From assembly GCA_002375695.1 (NCBI GenBank), contig DFMO01000010.1, forward strand, positions 197,328 through 261,327: 64,000 nt of DNA, given 5' to 3'. The DNA comes from Flavobacteriaceae bacterium UBA3591. Lineage in GTDB: Bacteria > Bacteroidota > Bacteroidia > Flavobacteriales > Flavobacteriaceae. A program made the translations under genes and the position numbers. This document shows positions 32,663-42,440 of this stretch, in pieces (the first letter of the stretch is position 1; the number at the start of each line of letters is the position of its first letter). The notes beneath the pieces were generated by a model. It searched no databases. It was not told where the DNA came from and was given only the letters and a program-made list of their open reading frames with translations.

Positions 32663-34297
32663 GTGCGTATTTATATCATTTTTTTCTTACTTTTTCTTTC
32701 GGTATTTACTGGTACAGCGCAGCAGGATGCGTGGTTTTACTTGCGCGCTCGCGACACTGCTTTTGTACCTTCGTTTGAAAAAAACGGTGAATTTTTACAG
32801 TATTCTGGAACCGATAGCCAACTTAAGGCTGCTTTAAAAAATTATAAAATTAAACGGTTTAAAAAAACGTGGAAACACGCCAAAAAGGAAAACTTAAAAA
32901 AGACTTTTTTTGTTATCGCGAATAGTGAAGCTCTTATGATAGACTTGCTTCAAAATGTTTCGCATTTATTTGAATTTGGCGAATTAATTGCCGAAGAAGA
33001 CAAAAAAATATTTGAGCCCAATGACTATGGTTTAACGAGCACCATTGGCGATAATCTTGGAGCCCCTGTAAATTTAGACTATTTAGATGTTTTGGAAGTA
33101 CCCAAAGCTTGGTATTACACCACAGGTTCGCGCGATATTATTGTGGGAATTTCAGACGGATCAATAAACCCAGACGATCCTGAGTTTGCCGGAAAAAGCA
33201 GGCAAATCCAAGAGTCTTTTTTAGCCAAAGGGCACGGGTTTTCGGTGGCAGCAACAGCAGCTGGGCAAGGCGATAATGCTTACGGAATCCCAGGAGTTTG
33301 TTATGATTGTAGTATCTACGCAACTCACTATAGCAATTTTAGAAATTTAGAACAATTAGTAGAACTTTCAAATTTAGGCGCCAAGGTTATAAATTGTAGT
33401 TGGGGCCTTGCACATTACTACCAAACTGCGCAAGATGCTATTTACGAAATGTTAGAAAATGGAACCGTGGTGGTGGCCATTGGGCACAATCCTTCGTTTT
33501 CTAAAACCAAAGGCAAAAAATATTACTATCCGGCATCATATGATGGCGTTATTGCGGTTTCTTCGGCATCGCACAGGTACGAGAACTATTGGGAAAATAT
33601 TCAAATTGAAAAGGATAAAGACCTTTATTACATTAAAAACATTCGAAATTACGTTGGCCTCACAGGCGGGTTTAAAGATAACGATACCACCAACGTTCCT
33701 CATTTATACCCAATAAGTATCCGAAATTTAAATAGTGCAATCGATATTGTCGCGCCGTCTACGGGTATTTTTAGATATGGCGAGTTGGCGTTAAACAACA
33801 AGGTAGACGTAAGTTTATTTAATCAAACTTCGGGGGTAGCACCGTTGGTTACAGGCACTGTTGGACTTATGTTTTCACTCTATCCGTGTCTTCCCGCAAC
33901 GGAGGTGGAGAGTATTATAAAACTTACCTCTACAAATATTGATGATATTGAAGCCAATAAACCCTACGCAGGAATGTACGGCGCAGGAATGTTAAACACA
34001 GGGCGAGCAGTTGAAATGGTGTTTAATATGTTTTCTGAAAAAAATCCTGTAATTATAGAAAATCAGTGTTTTAGTAGGTGGAAATTTCAACTCACATCGT
34101 TAGCCGAAGTTGAAATAAAAAATCAAGAATTTACCGAAAATGCCAGCTTGTATCTAACTTCTAAAAAACAAATTTCTATTCTTAAAAATACTGTGTTAAA
34201 ACCTAATAATTCGGGTAAGATACATTTAAAAACCGACCCATTTTTAGAAAAAGAATGCGAGTTGCAGTTAAGAGATCCAAGTATTTTGGACGATTAG
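32663..34297 (+). CDS. Secreted S8 (subtilisin-like) serine peptidase
   Basis: This 544-residue protein starts at GTG with a signal peptide ending near FTGTAQ (about 19). A ~100-residue propeptide-like region precedes the catalytic domain: Asp165 in GISDGS, His191 in KGHGFSVAATAAG, Asn276 in IGHN and Ser390 in NQTSGVAPLVTG. All catalytic positions are present, though the His and Ser blocks differ from HGTHVAG and GTSMAxP. A ~90-residue C-terminal tail (about 455-544) could be a secretion or anchoring domain, but it is not a clear type IX signal. It lies beside the glycan locus without clear linkage. Confidence 0.9.
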   Translation: MRIYIIFFLLFLSVFTGTAQQDAWFYLRARDTAFVPSFEKNGEFLQYSGTDSQLKAALKNYKIKRFKKTWKHAKKENLKKTFFVIANSEALMIDLLQNVSHLFEFGELIAEEDKKIFEPNDYGLTSTIGDNLGAPVNLDYLDVLEVPKAWYYTTGSRDIIVGISDGSINPDDPEFAGKSRQIQESFLAKGHGFSVAATAAGQGDNAYGIPGVCYDCSIYATHYSNFRNLEQLVELSNLGAKVINCSWGLAHYYQTAQDAIYEMLENGTVVVAIGHNPSFSKTKGKKYYYPASYDGVIAVSSASHRYENYWENIQIEKDKDLYYIKNIRNYVGLTGGFKDNDTTNVPHLYPISIRNLNSAIDIVAPSTGIFRYGELALNNKVDVSLFNQTSGVAPLVTGTVGLMFSLYPCLPATEVESIIKLTSTNIDDIEANKPYAGMYGAGMLNTGRAVEMVFNMFSEKNPVIIENQCFSRWKFQLTSLAEVEIKNQEFTENASLYLTSKKQISILKNTVLKPNNSGKIHLKTDPFLEKECELQLRDPSILDD

Positions 34298-34319
34298 AAA
34301 ATTCTACTAAAAGGCAATT

Positions 34320-35003
34320 CTATACCGTTTTTTGAACCACTTCAAAAATTTGATTTTCGTCGCACTTTAAGGTTTTTGAAGGATATTTCAGCAAAAGAGC
34401 GTAATCGTGAGTGGCCATTAAAATGGTGTTTCCGTTTTTGTTTATTTCACGTAAAACCTCCATTACTTCAACACTTGTTTGCGGGTCTAAATTTCCCGTA
34501 GGCTCATCGGCCAAAATAAGTTCGGGGTCGTTTAAAAGCGCCCGAGCAATGGCAATACGTTGCTGTTCGCCACCAGAGAGTTGATAAGGGTATTTAAAAG
34601 CCTTGGTTTTCATATCAACTTTTGTAAGTACTTCGTCTATTTTTGCCTGCATTTTTGCTTTGTCTTTCCAGCCTGTTGCTGTTAACACAAAATTGAGGTT
34701 GGCACTTACAGTACGGTCATTTAACAATTTAAAATCTTGAAAAACAACGCCAAGTTTTCTTCGTAAAAATGGAATGTCTTTTTCTTTTAGCGTAGCCAGA
34801 TTGTACCCAACAATGTCTCCTTCGCCTTCCTGTAAGGGCAAATCGCCGTAAAGCGTTTTCATAAAACTACTTTTCCCTGTACCCGTTTTTCCTATTAGGT
34901 AGACAAATTCACCTTTTTCCACCGAAACGGAAACGTTTGAAAGAACCAAATTATCGCCTTGATAAATTGCTGCATCTTTAAGTTGTAATACGTGATTGGA
35001 CAT
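34320..35003 (-). CDS. ftsE: FtsE-like ABC transporter ATP-binding protein
   Basis: This 227-residue ATPase has Walker A GKTGTGKS (38-45), Q-loop VVFQDFK (about 87-93), signature LSGGEQQR (142-149), Walker B LILADEP (162-168) and the H-loop ATHDYAL. Length and sequence fit the FtsE/LolD group. FtsE works with the permease FtsX at the division septum to control cell-wall hydrolases. No ftsX is adjacent, as is usual in Flavobacteriia, so a LolD-like role remains possible. It converges with the peptidase gene. Confidence 0.85.
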   Translation of the reverse strand: MSNHVLQLKDAAIYQGDNLVLSNVSVSVEKGEFVYLIGKTGTGKSSFMKTLYGDLPLQEGEGDIVGYNLATLKEKDIPFLRRKLGVVFQDFKLLNDRTVSANLNFVLTATGWKDKAKMQAKIDEVLTKVDMKTKAFKYPYQLSGGEQQRIAIARALLNDPELILADEPTGNLDPQTSVEVMEVLREINKNGNTILMATHDYALLLKYPSKTLKCDENQIFEVVQKTV

Positions 35004-35087
35004 TTTAATTATAAATTTAGGTTCTTGTTGAGACGAAGAGCAAAAGTAAGCGGAATTACATCCAACTGCAAAGCCGTTATTACAACA

Positions 35088-35546
35088 TTATTTATTTTTT
35101 ATTAATTCTTTTAGTGCGTCTATCTCTTTTTGTTGTTGTAGCGTATACAAGGTGAGTTCCTCTATTTTTTTAAGCAAAATAAGGTTCATTTCTTTTAACG
35201 ACAAGCCGTTTTCTTCCAGTGTTGCTGCCGAAGGCACTTCGGGTAAATGGAGATTGGTTTTTAAATATTCTTCTAATGCAGGTAAAGAAATTAAATTGTA
35301 GTGTGGCATCGCTTCCGAAGTACCATAAAAATACTTTTCAAAAACATAATCGGGAGCCACGGCGCCATCTAAATCTACGCGTACTTCTTGGGTGTGAATA
35401 TCGCCCTTTACAGTTAAAAGTGCGTCTGGCGTAGTGGTGCCAATTCCTACTTTTCCGTTTACTTCTTTTATGTTTTTAAATCTATTGCGTTGTGCAGTTG
35501 CCGAAATTGTAAAAAGAACAATAGCAAAAATTAAAACCTTTTTCAT
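35088..35546 (-). CDS. Small secreted protein with tail-fibre-like repeat and coiled coil
   Basis: This 152-residue protein was started at the ATG giving MKKVLIFAIVLFTISATAQ, a clean signal peptide. A longer frame upstream has no signal and was rejected. It then has EVNGKVGIGTTTPDALLTVKGD, the repeat seen in phage tail fibres and many Bacteroidota surface proteins. A short linker ends in a coiled coil (about 115-150) such as often accompanies an S74-type intramolecular chaperone domain. The chaperone domain itself is missing. Function unknown; it probably trimerises outside the cell. Confidence 0.75.
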   Translation of the reverse strand: MKKVLIFAIVLFTISATAQRNRFKNIKEVNGKVGIGTTTPDALLTVKGDIHTQEVRVDLDGAVAPDYVFEKYFYGTSEAMPHYNLISLPALEEYLKTNLHLPEVPSAATLEENGLSLKEMNLILLKKIEELTLYTLQQQKEIDALKELIKNK

Positions 35547-35773
35547 AGTTGTACGTAGCTTAATATCAAAACTTAAAAATACACTTATTTTTTTAAGTGT
35601 TTTTAGGGAGTGGAAAATCAATTTTAACAAAAAATACTTAACCGCTTTTATTTGCGTTATACTTGAAAGATTGCACCGAAAAACTTACGTTAATAAAACC
35701 TTAAAAATTACAGTCTCACTTAAAGCGACCTTTAAAGTTAGATATCTTTACACCACTAAAAAATCTGTAACAC

Positions 35774-38700
35774 ATGGTTAAGAATTTTCTTATTCTTTCA
35801 CTCTTATTTACTATTTCAATTTCTTCATTTTCGCAACAATCTGCGGTGTATACAAATAAGTATGCCGAATTTAATCGCGCTTTACAATTATACAACAATG
35901 CACAGTATTTAGCGGCTCAAAATCTTTTTGCCAAAATACAAAACAGCAGTACAGACCAAACTATAAAAAGCGATTGTGCCTATTATATTGCAAATGCGGC
36001 CGTACGATTAAACCAGCAAAATGCCGATCAATTAATGGAGAGTTTTGTAGAAAACTATCCAACAAGTTTAAAGCGAAATTCGGCATTTATTGACGTTGCA
36101 AATTTTTATTTTGAAAATGGGAAATATTCGCACGCCCAAAAATGGTACGAAAAAGTAGATGAGAGCAGCTTGAGCGGCAGCGAACAAGAAAAGTATAATT
36201 TTAATAACGGTTACGTTTATTTTAAAGCGAAACGATATAACCAAGCAAAACAGTTTTTTAATAAGGTTTCAACCTCGCAGCAATACGGTTCGCAAGCAAA
36301 ATATTATTTGGGCTTTATGGCTTACGAAAGCGATGACTACGAAGAAGCCAATAAAAACTTTGCAGAAGTAAAAGGAGAAGATCGCTACTCTGAAGACTTA
36401 AGCTATTATCAAGCCGATATGAATTTTAAGCTCGGAAACTTCCAAAAAGCTATTGAATTGGGGAAAGAACAATTTGATAAAAGCAATCCGCAGGAGCAAA
36501 GCCAACTTTCAAAAATTATAGGTGAAAGCTATTTTAATCTCGAAAAATATGCCGAGGCCATCCCGTATTTAAAAGAGTATAAAGGATTTAGAGGCAAGTG
36601 GAATAACACAGATTATTACCAATTAGGGTACGCTTATTACAAACAAAATAAGTTTGAAAATGCCATTGGCGAATTCAACAAGATTATTGATGGTAGAAAT
36701 GCAGTGGCGCAAAATGCATACTATCATTTGGCCGAAAGTTATTTACAGTTAGACCAAAAACAACAAGCTTTAAACGCTTTTAAAAATGCTTCAGAAATGG
36801 ATTTTAGCACTACAATTCAAGAAGATGCTTTTTTAAACTATGCGCGATTGAGTTACGAAATAGGGAACAGCTACCAAAGTACTCCACAGGTTTTACTTTC
36901 GTTTATTGAAAAATACCCGAAAAACCCTAATAACGATGAAATAAAAGACTTATTAATAGACAGTTATATTACTTCAAAAAACTATAAAGAAGCGATAGAA
37001 CTTTTAGAAAACAATAAAAACTTTAATGATAAGTCGGCGTACCAAAAAGTAGCTTTTTACCGTGGAATTGAATTGTATAACGAAGCAAATTACAACGATG
37101 CCATAGTTTATTTCAACAAAAGTTTAAAAGAACCCCAAGATGCTTCCTTTACTGCGCGCGCTACCTATTGGAAAGCCGAAAGCAACTATCAACTATCAAG
37201 ATTTGAGACTTCATTGGCAGATTATAAAACGTTTTCACAACTGCCAGCCAAGAATAATATTCCAGAAAGTGCGCATTTAAGTTATAACTTGGCTTACAAT
37301 TACTTTAAGCATAAAAACTATCCAGAGGCAATTGCGCATTTTAAAGATTATGTCAATTCGGCTTCGGCAGAAAATGTTCGTAAAAAAGATGCCTTTTTGC
37401 GTTTAGGCGATAGTTATTTTGTTACCAGCCAGTATTGGCCAGCAATGGAAAATTACAATGCTGCAATAGCTTTAAGTGGAGCTAATGATTACGCACATTT
37501 TCAAAAAGCTATTAGTTATGGTTTTGTAGATAGAACGGCCACTAAAATAGAAGAATTAATTGCCTTTATTAAAACCTATCCCAATTCGGTTTATCGCGAT
37601 GATGCCTTATACGAATTAGGAAATACCTACGTTGCTACCAATAGAAATAAGGAGGCAGTTTTAATATACGACCAATTGGTGAACGAAATTCCGCAAAGTA
37701 GTTTTGTGGCTAAAGCGTTGCTAAAAAAGGCGCTTATTTTTGAAAACACCAATAGAAGTGCCGAAGCATTGCAAATTTTTAAGAGCGTTGCCCAGCGATA
37801 TCCATCAACTTCTGAAGCTTTACAAGCAGTTTCATCGGCCAAACTTATTTATATCGATCAAGGAAATGTAGATGATTACGCCGCTTGGGTTAAAACTTTA
37901 AATTATATACAAATTGGCGATACTGAACTCGACGATGCCGCCTATGCCGCTGCCGAACAGCCTTATTTGGAAAATAAACAAAACACTGCAAAAAATCGTT
38001 TTGAAGATTATTTAAAACAATTCCCCAATGGTTTGCATGCTAAAAACGCACATTTTTATTTAGGTCAGATTTATTTTTCCGAAGAAAAAAACGATAAGGC
38101 TATTTCACACTACGAATTTGTAGTATCAAAAGAACGTAGCGAGTTTACCGAGCAAGCTTTGGCGCGAGTATCAGAGCTGTATTTAAATAAAGAAGAATAC
38201 AGCAAGGCGCTTACATATCTTAAACGACTTGAAACTGAAGCAGATTTTCCGCAGAATATAATTTTTGCACAAACTAATATTATGAAAGCCGCTTATGAAT
38301 TAAAACAATATACCGAAGCGGTGAATTATGCCGAAAAAGTGCTGGAAAATGCTAAAATAGACAACTTTATTAAAAGTGATGCACAAGTAATTATTGCGCG
38401 TTCGGCGATGAAAACAAATAATGAAGAAAAAGCTAAAACTGCCTATGCCGAAGTAGCGAAAATTGCTACTGGCCAGCTTGCCGCCGAAGCGCTATATTAC
38501 AACGCCTATTTTAAAAATAAAGAGGGCGATTTTAAAGGCTCGAATGTTGCAATTCAAAAATTAGCTAAAGATTATTCTGCTTATAAATTGTATGGAGCAA
38601 AAGGTTTGGTTTTAATGGCGAAAAATTTCTATCAATTAAATGATGCGTATCAAGCAACTTACATTTTAGAAAGTGTTATTAAAAATTTTACCGATTATCC

Positions 38701-38788
38701 CGAAATCGTCTCTGAGGCAGAAACTGAATTAAGTAGCATTAAAAACACCGAAGCAAAGACAAACGCCTCGGTTGAAACAGGAAATTAA
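35774..38788 (+). CDS. Large periplasmic TPR-repeat protein
   Basis: This 1004-residue protein has a signal peptide ending near SSFSQ (about 21) and is then almost wholly tetratricopeptide repeats, recurring about every 34-37 residues, such as YNNAQYLAAQNLFAKIQ, YSHAQKWYEKV and YPEAIAHFKDY. TPR solenoids are docking platforms. Genes of this type next to an outer-membrane barrel (the next gene) are common in Bacteroidota, suggesting a periplasmic scaffold for an envelope complex. A TATCTTTA promoter-like element lies about 32 bases upstream. Confidence 0.9.
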   Translation: MVKNFLILSLLFTISISSFSQQSAVYTNKYAEFNRALQLYNNAQYLAAQNLFAKIQNSSTDQTIKSDCAYYIANAAVRLNQQNADQLMESFVENYPTSLKRNSAFIDVANFYFENGKYSHAQKWYEKVDESSLSGSEQEKYNFNNGYVYFKAKRYNQAKQFFNKVSTSQQYGSQAKYYLGFMAYESDDYEEANKNFAEVKGEDRYSEDLSYYQADMNFKLGNFQKAIELGKEQFDKSNPQEQSQLSKIIGESYFNLEKYAEAIPYLKEYKGFRGKWNNTDYYQLGYAYYKQNKFENAIGEFNKIIDGRNAVAQNAYYHLAESYLQLDQKQQALNAFKNASEMDFSTTIQEDAFLNYARLSYEIGNSYQSTPQVLLSFIEKYPKNPNNDEIKDLLIDSYITSKNYKEAIELLENNKNFNDKSAYQKVAFYRGIELYNEANYNDAIVYFNKSLKEPQDASFTARATYWKAESNYQLSRFETSLADYKTFSQLPAKNNIPESAHLSYNLAYNYFKHKNYPEAIAHFKDYVNSASAENVRKKDAFLRLGDSYFVTSQYWPAMENYNAAIALSGANDYAHFQKAISYGFVDRTATKIEELIAFIKTYPNSVYRDDALYELGNTYVATNRNKEAVLIYDQLVNEIPQSSFVAKALLKKALIFENTNRSAEALQIFKSVAQRYPSTSEALQAVSSAKLIYIDQGNVDDYAAWVKTLNYIQIGDTELDDAAYAAAEQPYLENKQNTAKNRFEDYLKQFPNGLHAKNAHFYLGQIYFSEEKNDKAISHYEFVVSKERSEFTEQALARVSELYLNKEEYSKALTYLKRLETEADFPQNIIFAQTNIMKAAYELKQYTEAVNYAEKVLENAKIDNFIKSDAQVIIARSAMKTNNEEKAKTAYAEVAKIATGQLAAEALYYNAYFKNKEGDFKGSNVAIQKLAKDYSAYKLYGAKGLVLMAKNFYQLNDAYQATYILESVIKNFTDYPEIVSEAETELSSIKNTEAKTNASVETGN

Positions 38789-38884
38789 TTTAAAATTATT
38801 GCAAGATTTTTACAGCAACAATTTCCTGTAAAGAGCACAAAAAACGCATTGAATACTATAAAAGAGATTAAAAAATTTGAAAAT

Positions 38885-40615
38885 ATGTCCATAAAACAAA
38901 TCGTTTTATTTTCAATCCCCGCATTGTTTCTATTTAATTTTTCGGCAAATGCGCAGGAAGATGAATTAGACCCCGAAGTAGTGAATATTGTAAAACCTTA
39001 TACACCTACAATTTCCGATGCATTTAAGGTAAAAGAAACTCCAGTATTAAACGACTCAATTTTTACACGAAAAAAGAAGGTTGAATACAGTATTTTTTCG
39101 GTTCCTGTAGCCTCTACTTTTACCCCAGCAAAAGGTAAAGCCACAAGTGTTGAAAAGGCTAAACCCGTTAAATTATACGATAATTACGCCACGCTTGGGT
39201 TTGGAAATTACACGTCGCTCTTAGGCGAACTTTACAGCAGTTTTGATATAAGTAGAACCGATAATGCTGCAATATTTTTTCGTCATAACTCATCGCAAGG
39301 CGATATTAAAGACGTTAGATTAGATAATAAATATTACGATACTAGTTTAGAAGCCAGTTACACCAGCAGACAACGCGATATGTTTTACCAGTTTGAAGCT
39401 GGAGTAAAACACCAATTGTTTAATTGGTATGGTGTAAATAATAGTGTTTACACTCAAAATCCAACAGTTGCAATAGACCCGCAACAAAATTATATTAGTG
39501 GATTTTTAGGCGGAAATATTTCTTTTGAAGATGCATTTTTTGAAAGTGGTGCTGTTAAAATTCAGTATGTAACCGATTCGTTTTCTTCCTCAGAATTTAA
39601 TGCTGTTTTAACGCCCAAATTTACTTTTCCTATGGAAGATTTGGCCCTAAGTTTATTGGCAGATATTAATTATTTAACCGGTAGTTTTGATAGAAACTAT
39701 TCAAATACTTCCGAAATTAACTATAGCTATTTAAACGCCGGTGCTACGCCAGCACTTGCTTATTCTAATGACGATTTTTCTTTTGAAATTGGAGCTGCAG
39801 CTTTCGTTAGTTTGGATACAGAAAATAGCGAAACCAATTTCTCTCTGTACCCTAAATTAAACGCGTCTTATCGCATTAGTGATGAAACTGTAATTATCTA
39901 CGGGGGTGTAGTTGGAGGGCTTCAACAAAATACCTACTATAACTTTAAAGAAGTAAATCCATTTGTTTCGCCTACTTTAAATATTGCGCCCACACGACAA
40001 TTATACAATGCTTTTGCTGGCTTAAAAGGGAAGTTGTCAAATGCGGTTGGGTATGATTTTAATGTTTCATACGGAAAGGATGAAAACCGAGCATTGTTTC
40101 AAACAAACCCTATTAAGTATTTAAATCCAGATTTGGAAGGATATGAATATGGTAACTCCTTTAATGTAGTTTACGACGATGTTAATACATTGGGTGTTTA
40201 TGGGGAATTAAACCTGGCGGTAACTAATAATTTTAATTTGGGGATAAAAGCCAATTACTATAATTACAATACTGAATTTGGCAACGAAGCGTGGAACCTT
40301 CCTACTTTACAAGCCTCTATTTTTTCCAATTTCAATATTACCGAAAAACTTAGCGGTAGTGCTACTGTCTTCTTTACAGGAGAGCGAAAAGACTTAAATT
40401 ATACATACGATTTATTGGGTTATCCGTTAGAAGAATCAGTAACTTTAGACGCATTTGTCGATGCTAATCTTCGGTTAAACTATCAATTCACAGATAAACT
40501 TTCTGTATTTGTAAAAGGAAGCAATTTAACAGGTAAAAACTATCAAAAATGGCTTCATTACCCGGTTCAGGGCATTCAAGGCTTAGCGGGAGCTACTTAT
40601 AAATTTGACTGGTAA
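38885..40615 (+). CDS. TonB-receptor-like outer-membrane barrel protein
   Basis: This 576-residue protein was started at ATG; the TTG twelve codons earlier would add a polar stretch ahead of the signal peptide. Signal peptide to about FSANAQ (24). A ~60-residue N-terminal periplasmic segment with VVNIVKPYTPTISDAFKV resembles no plug. The rest is antiparallel barrel strands rich in aromatic and Asn residues, ending in an aromatic strand (GATYKFDW, terminal Trp). It has no TonB plug domain. It follows the TPR gene by about 95 bases, and the two likely work together. Cargo unknown. Confidence 0.83.
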   Translation: MSIKQIVLFSIPALFLFNFSANAQEDELDPEVVNIVKPYTPTISDAFKVKETPVLNDSIFTRKKKVEYSIFSVPVASTFTPAKGKATSVEKAKPVKLYDNYATLGFGNYTSLLGELYSSFDISRTDNAAIFFRHNSSQGDIKDVRLDNKYYDTSLEASYTSRQRDMFYQFEAGVKHQLFNWYGVNNSVYTQNPTVAIDPQQNYISGFLGGNISFEDAFFESGAVKIQYVTDSFSSSEFNAVLTPKFTFPMEDLALSLLADINYLTGSFDRNYSNTSEINYSYLNAGATPALAYSNDDFSFEIGAAAFVSLDTENSETNFSLYPKLNASYRISDETVIIYGGVVGGLQQNTYYNFKEVNPFVSPTLNIAPTRQLYNAFAGLKGKLSNAVGYDFNVSYGKDENRALFQTNPIKYLNPDLEGYEYGNSFNVVYDDVNTLGVYGELNLAVTNNFNLGIKANYYNYNTEFGNEAWNLPTLQASIFSNFNITEKLSGSATVFFTGERKDLNYTYDLLGYPLEESVTLDAFVDANLRLNYQFTDKLSVFVKGSNLTGKNYQKWLHYPVQGIQGLAGATYKFDW

Positions 40616-40641
40616 ATGGCTTAAAACTATTCAGTAAAAAA

Positions 40642-40668
40642 ACATTCATCGTTGGTGGATGTTTTTTT
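40642..40668 (+). terminator. Terminator after the barrel gene
   Basis: ACATTCATC pairs with GGTGGATGT (9 bp including two G-T pairs) around a 3-base loop, followed by seven Ts. Confidence 0.8.
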
Positions 40669-40691
40669 ATTTTTACACCCTAATTACTTTT

Positions 40692-42332
40692 ATGATGAAA
40701 AAACTATTTTTTCTTTCTGTTGCAAGCATACTATTGGCTTGTGCTCCCGAAAAGCTTCCGGCCGATTTACTTATTAAAAACGCGAATATTTATACAGTCG
40801 ATAGTGACTTTAGCACTGCCAATGCTTTGGTGGTAAAAGATGGAAAAATTCTCGAAATAGGCTTAAAACCCGAACTTGAATTAAAATATAAAATTAAAGA
40901 AACCTATGATGCAAAGGGCAATACCATGGTGCCCGGACTAATTGACGCCCATGCGCATTTATACGGTCTTGGGTTGGGGCTTCAACAAGTAGATTTAGTA
41001 GGGACTACCAGTTTTGATGAGGTTTTGAGTAGAATTATAACTTTTCAAAATGAAAAAAATGCAGCCTATATTATCGGTCGCGGCTGGGATCAAAATGATT
41101 GGGAAGACAAAAATTTTCCAACGAAAGAAAAATTAGATTCACTTTTTCCAGATACTCCAGTAGCATTGCGCCGTATCGATGGTCACGCGCTTTTAGTAAA
41201 CTCTAAAGCTTTAGAATTGGCCGGAATTACAGCAAAAACAAAAATGCCGGGAGGCGAGGTGGTTTTGGAAAATGGGGAGCCAGCTGGGGTAATAGTAGAT
41301 AACCCTATGGAATTGGTTTTTAATACGTACCCAAAAATAACAAAAGAAGTTTCGGTTGAAGCGCTGTTAGATGCCGAAAAAGAAGCTGTAAAGTACGGGT
41401 TAACCACAATAGACGATGCCGGCTTGGAACGAGATGTTATTGAATTGATAGACTCATTGCAAAAAGAAGGAGATTTTAAGCTTAGAATGTACGCTATGGT
41501 AAGCAATAGTCCTGAAAACTTAGACTATTATTTAAACAACGGAACGTATAAAACCGAACGTTTAAACGTGCGATCTTTTAAAATATATTCTGATGGTGCC
41601 TTAGGTTCGCGCGGAGCTGCTATGCGAAAATCTTACAGCGATATGCCTGGGCATTTTGGCGCTATGATGACAACTGCAGCGCAATTAGACTCAATTGCGA
41701 CGCGACTTGCAAATTCAGAATTTCAAATGAATTCGCACGCCATTGGCGACTCGGCAAATATTGCTGTGCTTCGGGCTTACAAAAAAGCATTACAGGGTAA
41801 AAAAGATAAGCGTTGGAGAGTGGAGCACGCGCAAATAATTTCGGCACAAGATTTTGAATACTTTGATGCCAACAACAATATTTTGCCGTCTGTACAGCCA
41901 ACTCACGCCACAAGCGATATGTACTGGGCCGAAGATAAAATTGGAGCAAAACGACTTAAAGGCGCATACGCTTATAAGCAACTTTTAAATAAAGCCGGAA
42001 GTATTGCATTGGGCACCGACTTTCCCGTTGAACGTGTTAACCCAATGTACACTTTTTATGCCGCCGTAGCACGAAAAGATTTGGAAAATAAACCCGAAAA
42101 TGGTTTTCAGATGAAAGATGCATTAACTCGTGAAGAGGCATTAAAAGGAATGACCATTTGGGCTGCTTTTGCAAATTTTGAGGAAGATGAAAAAGGTAGT
42201 ATTGAGGTTGGTAAGTTTGCAGACTTTACAATACTCGATAAAGATATTATGCAAGTTGAAGATAGTGAAATTCCGAATACCAAGGTGGTTGCAACATTTA
42301 TTAATGGCGAATTGGTTTACAAAGCCGAATAA
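40692..42332 (+). CDS. Amidohydrolase family lipoprotein (YtcJ-like)
   Basis: This 546-residue protein was started at ATG, giving a lipoprotein signal with lipobox SILLAC (Cys at about 17). A longer frame runs back into the terminator and was rejected. Amidohydrolase blocks are visible: VPGLIDAHAHLYGLG (metal site), IGRGWDQNDW, RIDGHALLVNSKAL, MNSHAIGD, RVEHAQII, LGTDFPVE and GSIEVGKFADFTILD. It probably hydrolyses amide or ester bonds of a small molecule in the periplasm. Substrate unknown. Confidence 0.92.
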   Translation: MMKKLFFLSVASILLACAPEKLPADLLIKNANIYTVDSDFSTANALVVKDGKILEIGLKPELELKYKIKETYDAKGNTMVPGLIDAHAHLYGLGLGLQQVDLVGTTSFDEVLSRIITFQNEKNAAYIIGRGWDQNDWEDKNFPTKEKLDSLFPDTPVALRRIDGHALLVNSKALELAGITAKTKMPGGEVVLENGEPAGVIVDNPMELVFNTYPKITKEVSVEALLDAEKEAVKYGLTTIDDAGLERDVIELIDSLQKEGDFKLRMYAMVSNSPENLDYYLNNGTYKTERLNVRSFKIYSDGALGSRGAAMRKSYSDMPGHFGAMMTTAAQLDSIATRLANSEFQMNSHAIGDSANIAVLRAYKKALQGKKDKRWRVEHAQIISAQDFEYFDANNNILPSVQPTHATSDMYWAEDKIGAKRLKGAYAYKQLLNKAGSIALGTDFPVERVNPMYTFYAAVARKDLENKPENGFQMKDALTREEALKGMTIWAAFANFEEDEKGSIEVGKFADFTILDKDIMQVEDSEIPNTKVVATFINGELVYKAE

Positions 42333-42336
42333 TTCC

Positions 42337-42428
42337 CTCTGCGAATCTTCGCATTTCTTTGCGATACTCAGCGTAATAGCTATTCCGCAGAGTTACACAG
42401 AGTTTTCACAGAGTTTCACAGAGAAATT
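42337..42428. repeat. Degenerate CTCTGCG/CACAGAG interspersed repeat
   Basis: The gap between two genes is filled by short degenerate units: TCTGCGAATCTTCGC, TTTGCGATACTCAGCG, then CCGCAGAGTTACACAGAG, TTTTCACAGAG and TTTCACAGAG. The left half (CTCTGCG) is the complement of the right half (CGCAGAG), so it can fold. Similar CTCTGCG-type dispersed repeats are known from many bacterial genomes. It is not a CRISPR array; units are 10-18 bases without regular spacers. Confidence 0.7.
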
Positions 42429-42440
42429 TTAAAGTTGAAG

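Noticed and set aside
42337..42428. CRISPR-like array
   Set aside because: Units are 10-18 bases, degenerate and without regular unique spacers; no cas genes.
42169..42432. An 87-codon plus-strand frame ending in the repeat
   Set aside because: It is in a different frame of the amidohydrolase gene and runs into the CACAGAG repeat; no start signal.
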